5,428 nt of DNA from an uncultured Rhodospirillales bacterium (GTDB lineage: Bacteria; Pseudomonadota; Alphaproteobacteria; Acetobacterales; Acetobacteraceae), in assembly GCA_903844785.1 (NCBI GenBank), contig CAIMVB010000090.1:1-5428 (forward strand), written 5' to 3'. The notes under the pieces were generated by a model that saw nothing but the letters and a program-made list of their open reading frames with translations, was not told the origin of the DNA and did no database searches. The translations under genes were made by a program, and so were the position numbers. This document shows, piece after piece, positions 1 to 5,428 of this stretch; position 1 is the stretch's first letter, and each line of letters begins with the position of its first letter.

Positions 1-885
1 CATCGCCCCATCCGCCTTGCCCGCGCCCACCAGCGTGTGCATTTCATCAATGAACAGGATGATTTCGCCTTCCGCCTGCTGCACTTCCGCCAGCACGGCT
101 TTCAGACGTTCCTCGAACTCACCGCGATATTTGGCGCCTGCGATCATGGAGCCAAGATCCAGCGCCATGACGCGCTTGGTCTTCAAGGCTTCTGGCACAT
201 CGCCATTGACGATGCGGAGCGCCAAGCCTTCCACAATAGCGGTTTTGCCAACCCCTGGTTCGCCGATCAGCACCGGGTTATTTTTGGTGCGGCGGGCGAG
301 CACCTGAATAGCGCGACGAATTTCCTCATCACGGCCAATCACCGGGTCAAGCTTGCCCTGGCGGGCCACTTCCGTGATGTCGCGCGCGTATTTCTTCAGC
401 GCGTCGAAGCTATCCTCGGCGTTCTGGCTATTCACCGTGCGGCCCTTGCGGAGCGCGGCGATGGCCTTTTCCAGCTTATCGGGTTCGGCACCTGCCAGGC
501 GCAGCGCGCGGCCCGCATCACCCTCACTGCCGGCAAGCGCCACCAGCACGCGGTCCTGCGCCACAAAGGCATCGCCGGCGCGATTCGCCTGTTCCTGGGC
601 ATTGCCCAGGATGCGCACGATATCGGCGGTAAAATTGGGTTGGGCCGAAGCGCCGCCGCCGGTCACTTTCGGTATGCGTCCTAAGGCGGAATCAACCGCA
701 ACCTTGGCGCGCATCGGGTCCCCGCCCGCGGCGCGAATCAGGCCGCTGGCCGCGCCTTCCGGGTCATCCAGCAATGCCTTCAGCAAATGGCCGGGGGTCA
801 CCTGTTGGTGAAAATCCCGAATGGCGATGGTTTGCGCCGCTTGCAGAAAACCGCGGGCGCGATCGGTAAACTTTTCGATATCCAT
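1..885 (-). CDS. clpB: ClpB chaperone disaggregase, N-terminal part (3' end beyond window edge)
   Basis: ClpB is a cytoplasmic hexameric AAA+ ATPase that, with DnaK, pulls proteins out of aggregates after heat stress. The minus strand from the ATG at 885 stays open for 295 codons to the window edge. Residues 1 to about 150 match the Clp N-terminal domain. The first AAA+ module follows, with the lead-in [14 protein letters not shown], Walker A GEPGVGKT at residues 208-215, the pore-loop motif [11 protein letters not shown] with Tyr at 253, and Walker B FIDEMH with the catalytic Glu at 281. These sit about two residues later than in E. coli ClpB, so the start is well placed. An AGGAG ribosome binding site lies about 9 bases upstream of the ATG. 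The middle coiled-coil domain and second AAA+ module lie outside the window. ClpA and ClpC are less likely, given the N domain and the spacing. The call is close to certain. Confidence 0.97.
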   Translation of the reverse strand, partial: MDIEKFTDRARGFLQAAQTIAIRDFHQQVTPGHLLKALLDDPEGAASGLIRAAGGDPMRAKVAVDSALGRIPKVTGGGASAQPNFTADIVRILGNAQEQANRAGDAFVAQDRVLVALAGSEGDAGRALRLAGAEPDKLEKAIAALRKGRTVNSQNAEDSFDALKKYARDITEVARQGKLDPVIGRDEEIRRAIQVLARRTKNNPVLIGEPGVGKTAIVEGLALRIVNGDVPEALKTKRVMALDLGSMIAGAKYRGEFEERLKAVLAEVQQAEGEIILFIDEMHTLVGAGKADGAM

Positions 886-949
886 GAGGTCCCTCTCCTG
901 AGCGGACGATGCCCTCGCCCCCGAATGGGCGACGAATGACACCAGAATG

Positions 950-985
950 CTTGATATGTGGTATCAGGCCTTGATCTGCTTCAAG
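950..985. promoter_or_regulatory. Two adjacent short palindromes in the divergent clpB/MOSC region
   Basis: TGATA-N5-TATCA (952-966) and CTTGA-N6-TCAAG (970-985) are perfect 5-bp inverted repeats set almost back to back. They lie between two divergent genes, where operators are common. No known regulator motif was recognised. Palindromes this short can occur by chance. Confidence 0.25.
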
Positions 986-989
986 GGGG
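954..989 (-). promoter_or_regulatory. Possible heat-shock (sigma-32-like) promoter of clpB
   Basis: Read on the minus strand, CCCCCTTGAA (989-980) resembles a sigma-32 -35 element. CCACATAT (961-954) resembles a CCCCATNT -10 element. The spacing is about three bases longer than is usual for E. coli sigma-32 promoters, so the match is imperfect. clpB is a classic sigma-32 target, which supports the idea by context only. The -35-like block also overlaps the ribosome binding site of the divergent MOSC gene. The predicted clpB leader would be about 60 bases long. Confidence 0.3.
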
Positions 990-995
990 TGCCCG

Positions 996-1760
996 ATGCG
1001 TATCGAAAAGATCTACCGCTATCCGGTAAAGGGCCTGTCAGCCGAGGCGCTGGAGGCTGTGGCGCTGACGCCAGGGGAGATGCTGCCGCATGACCGGCGC
1101 TTCGCACTCGCCCAGGGGGATGCGCCCTTTGATGTGTCGGCACCGCGTTGGCTTTCCAAGCGCAATTTCGGCTGCCTGATGGCCAATGAACGGCTTGCCC
1201 TGCTGCATACGGCCTTTGATCCGCATGACGGGAGCCTTGCCATCCGCGCCCCGGGCGCTGCCCCCTTCCTGGGGGATACGCGCACGGATGCCGGCAAGGC
1301 CGCCATTGCGCGTTATTTAAGCGATTTCCTGGGCGCTGAAGCGCGGGGTGAGCCGCGCTTTATTGAAGCGCCTGGCCATCGCTTTTCCGATGTGGCGATG
1401 AAAGTGGTTTCCATCATTGGCCTTGCCAGCCTGCATGCGCTGGAAGCCGAGGCCGGCATGCTGCTGGACCCGATCCGTTTTCGCGCCAATCTTTACTTCT
1501 CTGGCGGGCGCCCTTGGGCGGAATTTGATTGGCTTGGCAAGGAAATCCAGATTGGCCAAGTGCGGCTTAAGGTAGTGAAGCGCATCGTGCGTTGTGCTGC
1601 GACCGAGGTGAACCCGGAAACGGCGAAACGCGACGCCGACCCGCCGCGCGATTTGCGCCGGCATTTCGGCCATGCCGATTTGGGGGTTTATGCGGAAGTG
1701 CTGGAAGGTGGGCAGGTGGCGCTTGGTGATGCGCTGGAACCGATGATCCTTGCGTTGTGA
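996..1760 (+). CDS. MOSC-domain protein (YcbX/mARC-like, molybdenum cofactor binding)
   Basis: This 254-residue protein has the two-part layout of the YcbX/mARC group. An N-terminal MOSC beta-barrel (about residues 1-110) opens with IYRYPVKGL, the family's usual start. A MOSC domain follows (about residues 125-250). The conserved cysteine, expected to bind molybdenum in the sulfurated cofactor, is Cys200 in VKRIVRCAATEVNPET, comparable to the RC...T.VDP..G stretch of mARC. The family reduces N-hydroxylated compounds using an external electron donor; YcbX detoxifies N-hydroxylated bases. No ferredoxin-like domain is fused at the C terminus, so a separate redox partner would be needed. The start is supported by AAGGGGG about six bases upstream. 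The gene is divergent from clpB and followed by a 60-base gap. The family is secure; the substrate is unknown. Confidence 0.9.
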   Translation: MRIEKIYRYPVKGLSAEALEAVALTPGEMLPHDRRFALAQGDAPFDVSAPRWLSKRNFGCLMANERLALLHTAFDPHDGSLAIRAPGAAPFLGDTRTDAGKAAIARYLSDFLGAEARGEPRFIEAPGHRFSDVAMKVVSIIGLASLHALEAEAGMLLDPIRFRANLYFSGGRPWAEFDWLGKEIQIGQVRLKVVKRIVRCAATEVNPETAKRDADPPRDLRRHFGHADLGVYAEVLEGGQVALGDALEPMILAL

Positions 1761-1820
1761 TAATGCCTTTATTCTGCCGCTTGGCGAGAGCATGAATTCT
1801 TCTTCAAAGGAGTCGTCGCG

Positions 1821-2147
1821 ATGGCATTAAAGCTCCGTCATGTTGCTGTTCTGGGCCTCGGTTTGGCTGGGCTGGCGTTTTCCGGCGCCACGGCAAGCGC
1901 ACATCCGCAATACGGGTATGGCCATGGTCATGGTCATGGTCACCACCCGCGGCCGTATGGTTATCCTCACGGTCAAGCTGGCGTGGTTATTCTGCCGCCC
2001 CCGGTTTACTACGCCCCCCCGCCGCCGGTGTATTACGCCCCGCCGCCGGCTTATTACGCGCCCCCGCCGGCCTATTACGTGCCCGCGCCCTATCCGCATT
2101 ATGGACATTATGGGCGGCCTGGCGTGTCGCTCAATTTCAGGTTCTGA
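1821..2147 (+). CDS. Small exported His-rich, Pro/Tyr-repeat protein
   Basis: This 108-residue protein is of unknown function. It starts with a typical Sec signal peptide: Lys4/Arg6, then a hydrophobic stretch (residues 8-22), then ASA at 25-27 with likely cleavage before His28. The mature protein is about 81 residues. It begins with a His/Gly tract (GHGHGHGHH at 34-42) and continues with four tandem copies of a PPPxYYx unit (59-87). The tail ends in SLNFRF, a terminal aromatic reminiscent of outer-membrane proteins, although the chain is far too short for a barrel. There is no cysteine, so it is not a lipoprotein. A strong AAGGAG (1807-1812) sits eight bases before the ATG. Similar Pro/Tyr-rich periplasmic or surface proteins are common in alphaproteobacteria without assigned roles. 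Metal binding by the His tract is inference. Expression as a real gene is likely, given the signal peptide and the ribosome binding site. Confidence 0.85.
   Translation: MALKLRHVAVLGLGLAGLAFSGATASAHPQYGYGHGHGHGHHPRPYGYPHGQAGVVILPPPVYYAPPPPVYYAPPPAYYAPPPAYYVPAPYPHYGHYGRPGVSLNFRF
1920..1946 (+). repeat. Gly-His dipeptide repeat
   Basis: The DNA alternates glycine and histidine codons (GGY CAY), giving GHGHGHGHH at residues 34-42 of the exported protein. Such tracts can bind Ni, Cu or Zn, and slippage could change their length. Confidence 0.8.
1995..2081 (+). repeat. Four tandem PPPxYYx-coding units
   Basis: The units are PPPVYYA, PPPPVYYA, PPPAYYA and PPPAYYV, residues 59-87 of the exported protein. 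Three are 21 bases long and one is 24 bases, with an extra proline codon. The copies differ mostly at silent or single positions, as expected after old tandem duplication. The repeat also keeps other reading frames open, so overlapping frames here are by-products. Confidence 0.85.
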
Positions 2148-2159
2148 AGCGGGCCTTGC

Positions 2160-2179
2160 GCGCGGCCGCCGCGCCGCGC
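2160..2179 (+). other. GC-only hairpin just upstream of the NRDE gene
   Basis: GCGCGGC (2160-2166) and GCCGCGC (2173-2179) form a perfect 7-bp GC stem with a six-base loop. It ends 13 bases before the ATG at 2193. It is followed by AATTTCG rather than a T-tract, so it is not a standard intrinsic terminator. It may instead affect translation or partly insulate the two genes. Confidence 0.4.
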
Positions 2180-2192
2180 AATTTCGCCCCGC

Positions 2193-2933
2193 ATGTGCAC
2201 ATTGATTTTACTCAATCGGCCGGATCATGAATGGCCGATACTGGTTGCCGCCAACCGCGATGAGAGGGCGGACCGCGCCTGGGATGCGCCCGCGGCGTGG
2301 TGGGCCGACTATCCGGGGGTGATTGGTGGGAGAGACCGCAGTGCGGGCGGTTCTTGGATGGCGCTTGGCCCGCATGGCGTGATGGCCGCGGCGCTGAACC
2401 GCCCTGGCAGCTTGGGCCCGGCACCCGGCAAGCTTAGCCGCGGTGAATTGCCGTTAAGGGCAGCCAGCGCCGAAAGCGCCGAAGCGGCGACTGAGGCCAT
2501 GACGCGGCTGGATGCCGGCGCCTGGCGCCCCTTTAATCTGGTGATCGCGGATCGGCGCAGCGCCTTCTACATCGAAGCCTTGGGGGAAGGGCGCCCGCAG
2601 GCAGTTGCCCTGGCGCCGGGGCTTTCCATGGTGACATCGCATCCGCCGAATGATGAAAGCCACCCCCGAACGCGCCGGCACTTGCCGCGCTTTCGCGCCG
2701 CAGCGGCGCCTGAGCCAACGCGCGGCGATTGGCGCGCCTGGGAAGAACGCCTGGCCGATGACAGCCATGAGGGTGATTTAGCGGCAACGCTGAAAGTGCC
2801 GTTGTTGAATGGTTATGGAACAATGTGTGCCAGTCTGATGGGCTTTGGTGCCATGGGACAAAGGCTTTGGCGATTCTGTGCGGCCCCGCCAGGAGAGGGC
2901 GTGTTCCAGGAACTTGAATTCAGCGTCCTATGA
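2193..2933 (+). CDS. NRDE/TANGO2-family protein
   Basis: This 246-residue protein is a full-length bacterial NRDE (TANGO2-like) family member. Visible hallmarks are the N-terminal Met-Cys start (MCTLILL), the ANRDER motif with NRDE at 21-24, GGRD at 45-48, AGGSW at 51-55, LNR at 68-70, SRGELP at 82-87 and FNLVIAD at 114-120. A LPRFRAA stretch and a C-terminal GYGTMCASL segment also fit alphaproteobacterial members. Cys2 would become the N-terminal residue after Met removal, as in Ntn-type hydrolases, but activity is not established for the family. Eukaryotic TANGO2/HRG-9 has been linked to heme handling and lipid metabolism. The ATG at 2193 is the only possible standard start, because the 15 in-frame codons back to the preceding gene's stop contain no ATG, GTG or TTG. 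Oddly, no Shine-Dalgarno is visible upstream. Confidence 0.9.
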   Translation: MCTLILLNRPDHEWPILVAANRDERADRAWDAPAAWWADYPGVIGGRDRSAGGSWMALGPHGVMAAALNRPGSLGPAPGKLSRGELPLRAASAESAEAATEAMTRLDAGAWRPFNLVIADRRSAFYIEALGEGRPQAVALAPGLSMVTSHPPNDESHPRTRRHLPRFRAAAAPEPTRGDWRAWEERLADDSHEGDLAATLKVPLLNGYGTMCASLMGFGAMGQRLWRFCAAPPGEGVFQELEFSVL

Positions 2934-2973
2934 GACCGACTCGGGGGGTGAAGTGGCGACCCCGCGCCATGAC

Positions 2974-2982
2974 TGCTATAAG
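2974..2982 (+). promoter_or_regulatory. Likely extended -10 promoter of the pur operon
   Basis: TGCTATAAG is a TGn extended -10 element with TATAAG at 2977-2982. It lies 52 bases before the purC ATG. A -35 element at the right distance is poor (TGGCGA at 2954-2959), which is usual for extended -10 promoters. Transcription would start near 2989 and give a leader of about 46 bases. No purine riboswitch fold was recognised in so short a leader. Confidence 0.4.
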
Positions 2983-3034
2983 GCATTTAGGTTCCGCATC
3001 CGCCTAAGGTTGCGGGCGTAAGGATTGCCGAACC

Positions 3035-3799
3035 ATGGCTCGTCGCCGCCAACTCTATGAAGGTAAAGCGAAAATTCTGTTTGAGGGGCCGGAACCCGGC
3101 ACCCTTGTTCAGTATTTCAAGGATGACGCCACCGCCTTCAATGCCAAGAAGAAAGGCACCATCACCGGTAAGGGGGTGCTGAATAACCGCATCAGCGAAT
3201 ATCTGATGATGCGTCTGACCGAGATTGGCATCCCGACGCATTTCATCCGTCGGCTCAATATGCGCGAACAATTGATCCGCGAGGTTGAAATCATCCCGCT
3301 TGAGGTTGTGGTGCGCAATGTGGCTGCCGGTTCGCTGGCGCAGCGTTTGGGCATTCCCGAAGGCCAGCGTCTGCCGCGTTCCATTATTGAATATTATTTC
3401 AAGAATGATGCGCTGAATGACCCGATGGTGGCGGAAGAACACATCACCTGCTTCGGCTGGGCTTCGACGCATGATTTGGATGACATGATTGCGCTGACCT
3501 TGCGCATCAATGATTTCCTGACCGGGCTGTTGCTGGGCGTCGGCATTACCCTTGTGGACTTCAAGCTGGAATTCGGCCGGCTTTGGGAAAATGAGGAAAT
3601 GCGCATCGTGCTGGCCGATGAGATCAGCCCTGATAATTGCCGGCTTTGGGATGCCAAGACCGGCGAGAAAATGGACAAGGACCGCTTCCGCCGAGATCTC
3701 GGCAAGGTGGAAGAAGGCTATCAGGAAGTCGCGCGGCGCTTGGGGATTCTGCCAGAAGCGGGTGTGCGCGACATGAAGGGGCCGGAGGCGATTCAATGA
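3035..3799 (+). CDS. purC: Phosphoribosylaminoimidazole-succinocarboxamide (SAICAR) synthase
   Basis: PurC joins CAIR and aspartate, using ATP, to form SAICAR in de novo purine synthesis in the cytoplasm. At 254 residues it has the standard bacterial single-domain length. Visible motifs are LYEGKAK at 7-13 (nucleotide-binding loop), the first family signature around [14 protein letters not shown] at 88-101, the second signature LVDFKLEFG at 173-181, and [14 protein letters not shown] at 193-206, which carries acidic residues of the metal/substrate site. AAGGA (3020-3024) lies ten bases before the ATG. It is the first gene of the operon, and its TGA overlaps the purS ATG (ATGA), indicating translational coupling. 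There is no sign of truncation or of fusion to PurE, as seen in some eukaryotes. The identification is secure. Confidence 0.98.
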   Translation: MARRRQLYEGKAKILFEGPEPGTLVQYFKDDATAFNAKKKGTITGKGVLNNRISEYLMMRLTEIGIPTHFIRRLNMREQLIREVEIIPLEVVVRNVAAGSLAQRLGIPEGQRLPRSIIEYYFKNDALNDPMVAEEHITCFGWASTHDLDDMIALTLRINDFLTGLLLGVGITLVDFKLEFGRLWENEEMRIVLADEISPDNCRLWDAKTGEKMDKDRFRRDLGKVEEGYQEVARRLGILPEAGVRDMKGPEAIQ

Positions 3800-4035
3800 A
3801 GGCCCGCGTTTATGTGATGCCCAAGGCGGGCGTTTTGGACCCTCAGGGCAAGGCTATTGGCAACGCGCTGGAAGGCCTTGGTTTTGGCGGCGTGCGTGAT
3901 GTGCGTGCAGGCAAGGTGATTGAATTGGACCTGTTGGAAACCGATCCGGCCCGCGCCAAGCAGGCGGCTGAGGATATGGCGCGCAAGCTTTTGGCCAATA
4001 CGGTGATCGAAAGCTTCCGGGTGGAGATCATCTAA
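3796..4035 (+). CDS. purS: FGAM synthase subunit PurS
   Basis: PurS is the small structural subunit of the three-part formylglycinamidine synthase, bridging PurL and PurQ during ammonia transfer. The 79-residue length is typical. Family features are the opening [20 protein letters not shown], the [12 protein letters not shown] stretch around 29-40 and the [10 protein letters not shown] segment near the C terminus. The frame stays open upstream inside purC, but the true start is the ATG at 3796. It overlaps the purC stop as ATGA, has GGAGG (3784-3788) seven bases ahead, and gives the correct family length. Presence of purS implies a short-type PurL rather than the single-chain PurL of enterobacteria. 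The next reading frame begins one base after the purS stop. Confidence 0.96.
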   Translation: MKARVYVMPKAGVLDPQGKAIGNALEGLGFGGVRDVRAGKVIELDLLETDPARAKQAAEDMARKLLANTVIESFRVEII

Positions 4036-4036
4036 G

Positions 4037-4255
4037 GTGATCAAGGCCAGCCTGATCGCGATGCTGGTGCTGACGGTGCTGATTGCCATGGGACTGCGCT
4101 GGCGCGAACAACGCGCGCCTGTGGTGGCCCGCGGCAATATCGTGGCGCGCGGCAAGCGGACGATCAATCGTTGGGTGACGGCGGCGGCATTGGCTGCGCT
4201 GGTGACGATGATATTCATGGGCGGGCTGCATTGGCTGCGCCTGATCAGGACCTGA
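4037..4255 (+). CDS. Small two-helix membrane protein between purS and purQ (unknown function)
   Basis: This 72-residue protein was not recognised as a named family. It has two hydrophobic segments, about residues 4-20 and 47-67. They are joined by a strongly basic linker (21-46) carrying eight Arg/Lys and one Glu, including a repeated VARG (30-33, 36-39). By the positive-inside rule the linker would face the cytoplasm with both termini outside. The start is GTG at 4037, one base after the purS stop, with GGTGGAG (4020-4026) ten bases ahead. The stop lies five bases before the purQ ATG. Such tight spacing on both sides argues for a real co-transcribed gene rather than a spacer. The two-helix layout recalls HIG1-domain proteins, but the HIG1 motif is not convincing. 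A link to purine synthesis is inference from position only. Confidence 0.7.
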   Translation: MIKASLIAMLVLTVLIAMGLRWREQRAPVVARGNIVARGKRTINRWVTAAALAALVTMIFMGGLHWLRLIRT

Positions 4256-4260
4256 AAGCC

Positions 4261-4959
4261 ATGCAGGCTGCGATTATTGTATTCCCCGGCACTAATCGGG
4301 AACGGGATATGCGCCTTGCACTCAAGCGCGCATCAGGCCGCGACCCCGTTATGCTGTTTCACCGCGAAGCGGCGCTGCCGAAGGGGCTTGATCTTGTTGT
4401 GCTGCCGGGCGGGTTTTCCTATGGCGATTATCTGCGCTGTGGTGCCATGGCGGCGCAATCGCCCATTATGCGTGCAGTGAAGGATTTTGCTGCGGCGGGC
4501 GGGCATGTGCTTGGCGTCTGCAACGGGTTTCAGATCATGATTGAAGCCGGGCTTTTGCCCGGTGGCTTGCTCCGCAATGCGACGCTGCGCTTTCTTTCCA
4601 TGGATTGCCGGTTGCGCGTGGAACGGCCCGGCACGGCCTTTACGGGGCACTGGCAGCAGGGGGATTGCTTCCGCGCGCCCATGGCGCATGGCGATGGCAA
4701 TTACTTCGCTGATGACGCAACGCTGGATCGTCTGGAGGGCGAAGGGCTGGTCGCTTTCCGTTATGTGGATGAAGCGGGTGAAGCCACACCAGCGGCGAAT
4801 AGAAATGGCAGCGCGCGCAATATCGCCGGCGTACTCTCCCCCAATCTGCGCGTCTGCGGCTTGATGCCGCATCCTGAAGATTTGGTGGATCCTCTCATGG
4901 GCGGCATTGATGGCCTGCCCATGTTCCAAAGCCTGGCCGAGCGTTTGGTGGCCGCCTAA
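4261..4959 (+). CDS. purQ: FGAM synthase glutaminase subunit PurQ
   Basis: PurQ is the class I glutamine amidotransferase that supplies ammonia to PurL for converting FGAR to FGAM. The 232-residue length matches the stand-alone family. The protein opens with [12 protein letters not shown]. It has the oxyanion/loop stretch [15 protein letters not shown] at 48-62, the nucleophile elbow GVCNGFQ with Cys87, NGSARNIAG at 182-190, and the His-Glu pair of the triad at His204 and Glu206 in LMPHPE. The ATG at 4261 is chosen because it places IIVFPG at the usual N terminus; the frame is open upstream to 4171 but that overlaps the membrane protein. CAGGA (4246-4250) lies ten bases ahead. It is the last pur gene here; purL does not follow. 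Confidence 0.97.
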   Translation: MQAAIIVFPGTNRERDMRLALKRASGRDPVMLFHREAALPKGLDLVVLPGGFSYGDYLRCGAMAAQSPIMRAVKDFAAAGGHVLGVCNGFQIMIEAGLLPGGLLRNATLRFLSMDCRLRVERPGTAFTGHWQQGDCFRAPMAHGDGNYFADDATLDRLEGEGLVAFRYVDEAGEATPAANRNGSARNIAGVLSPNLRVCGLMPHPEDLVDPLMGGIDGLPMFQSLAERLVAA

Positions 4960-4960
4960 A

Positions 4961-4982
4961 CCCTTAGTTCTCGTCGTAAGGG
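4961..4982 (+). promoter_or_regulatory. Hairpin covering the ribosome binding site of the downstream methyltransferase
   Basis: CCCTTA (4961-4966) and TAAGGG (4977-4982) form a perfect 6-bp stem with a ten-base loop. It begins one base after the purQ stop. The 3' arm contains most of the AAGGGG (4978-4983) that would serve as Shine-Dalgarno for the ATG at 4987. The stem has no following T-tract, so termination is less likely than a role in translation. Confidence 0.45.
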
Positions 4983-4986
4983 GAAT

Positions 4987-5428
4987 ATGATTTTGTCCAT
5001 TTCCAAGACTGAACTCCTCGCTCTGCTCGAGATGCCTGAAGCGCGGGCCATGATTTCGGAGATCGCTGCAGAACACGTGCTGCAGGGCGCATTGGGGCGC
5101 GGGCGTTATGAGCATTTTGATATTGATCGTCTGCAATCTTTGGCGGCGGCGATATCCTCGGTGGAATTCGTGGCCGGCGCCATGCCCCGTGTGGCGCGCT
5201 TTCCCAATGGCGATGAATTTCTAAAAGCCATGCTCGCCATCCCCGCGCCGGCTGGGTTGGTGCTCGAATTTGGGGTTTTTTCAGGCCATTCCATCGGCCT
5301 GATCGCGGCAGCCAGGCCTGATCAGACCGTTTATGGCTTCGATTCCTTCGAAGGCCTGCCGGAATATTGGCGGCCGGGTTTCGATACTGGCACCTTCAAA
5401 ACAGAAGGTCTGCCGGCCGTGCCGGGCA
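4987..5428 (+). CDS. Class I SAM-dependent methyltransferase, N-terminal part (3' end beyond window edge)
   Basis: The frame is open from the ATG at 4987 to the window edge (147 codons). A mostly helical N-terminal region of about 85 residues precedes a Rossmann-type methyltransferase core. SAM motif I is LVLEFGVFSGHS at 91-102. The next strand is VYGFDSFEGLPE at 115-126, with Asp119 placed to bind the ribose of SAM. The combination EFGVFSGHS plus GFDSFEGLPE.W is typical of the TylF/macrocin O-methyltransferase-like group, often found with sugar or secondary-metabolite genes. The substrate cannot be read from this part. The ATG lies only three bases after AAGGGG. The TTG codon at 4993, nine bases after it, is an alternative start that would remove two residues. 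It follows purQ by 27 bases and may be co-transcribed or begin a new unit. Confidence 0.85.
   Translation, partial: MILSISKTELLALLEMPEARAMISEIAAEHVLQGALGRGRYEHFDIDRLQSLAAAISSVEFVAGAMPRVARFPNGDEFLKAMLAIPAPAGLVLEFGVFSGHSIGLIAAARPDQTVYGFDSFEGLPEYWRPGFDTGTFKTEGLPAVPG

Noticed and set aside
37..811. Long plus-strand open frames opposite clpB
   Set aside because: They lie antisense to well-conserved ClpB motifs (Walker A, pore loop, Walker B). GC-rich codon use keeps the opposite strand open, and the predicted products match no family.
1736..1756. GGAAC...CGTT resembling an EcfG (general stress) promoter before the Pro/Tyr-rich gene
   Set aside because: The spacer is 12 bases, whereas EcfG-type promoters have about 16-17, and the elements lie inside the MOSC coding region.
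1840..2205. Alternative plus-strand frame over the Pro/Tyr-rich gene
   Set aside because: It is an Arg/Pro-rich product of the repeat DNA read in another frame, without signal peptide or ribosome binding site. It also runs into the NRDE start.
2942..2964. GGGGT/ACCCC stem after the NRDE gene as a terminator
   Set aside because: The stem is only 5 bp with no T-tract following, so it does not qualify as an intrinsic terminator.
2983..3034. Purine riboswitch upstream of purC
   Set aside because: The leader is too short and no conserved three-way-junction core or loop sequences could be identified.
2987..3796. Minus-strand open frame of 269 codons opposite purC
   Set aside because: It is exactly antisense to purC, whose full set of family signatures is on the plus strand. 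There is no ribosome binding site or recognisable domain.
4333..5136. Minus-strand open frame of 267 codons opposite purQ
   Set aside because: It overlaps purQ and the methyltransferase start on the other strand, and its translation has the low-complexity look of an antisense shadow.

Overview
The window looks like chromosomal DNA of an alphaproteobacterium. The Rhodospirillales/Acetobacteraceae side seems most likely, but that is inference from protein style and gene content rather than from a marker gene. The DNA is GC-rich by eye, its genes are tightly packed, and codon use looks even across the window. I see no tRNA, rRNA, CRISPR array, insertion sequence or phage gene.

Layout. (1) Positions 1-885, minus strand: the first 295 codons of the disaggregase ClpB, cut by the window edge. 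(2) 886-995: a divergent intergenic region with two small palindromes and a weak heat-shock-like promoter facing clpB. (3) 996-1760, plus: a MOSC-domain protein of the YcbX/mARC type. (4) 1821-2147, plus: a small exported protein rich in His, Pro and Tyr. (5) 2193-2933, plus: an NRDE/TANGO2-family protein with no visible Shine-Dalgarno. (6) 2934-3034: a leader with a likely extended -10 promoter. (7) 3035-4959, plus: a purine biosynthesis operon in the order purC, purS, a small two-helix membrane protein, purQ. (8) 4987-5428, plus: the N-terminal part of a SAM-dependent methyltransferase, cut by the window edge.

How the genes work together. PurC makes SAICAR. PurS and PurQ are the small structural subunit and the glutaminase subunit of the three-part FGAM synthase (PurS-PurQ-PurL). 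The large subunit PurL is not next to purQ here; a methyltransferase occupies the expected position. The open reading frame between purS and purQ encodes a predicted membrane hairpin protein. It starts one base after the purS stop and ends five bases before purQ, so it is almost certainly co-transcribed with the FGAM synthase genes. That is the least explained item in the window. The other genes (clpB, MOSC, Pro/Tyr-rich protein, NRDE) look like ordinary independent housekeeping or accessory genes.

I found no clear evidence of a large undescribed system. The items most worth following are the membrane protein inside the pur operon, the hairpin over the methyltransferase ribosome binding site, and the His/Pro/Tyr repeat protein.
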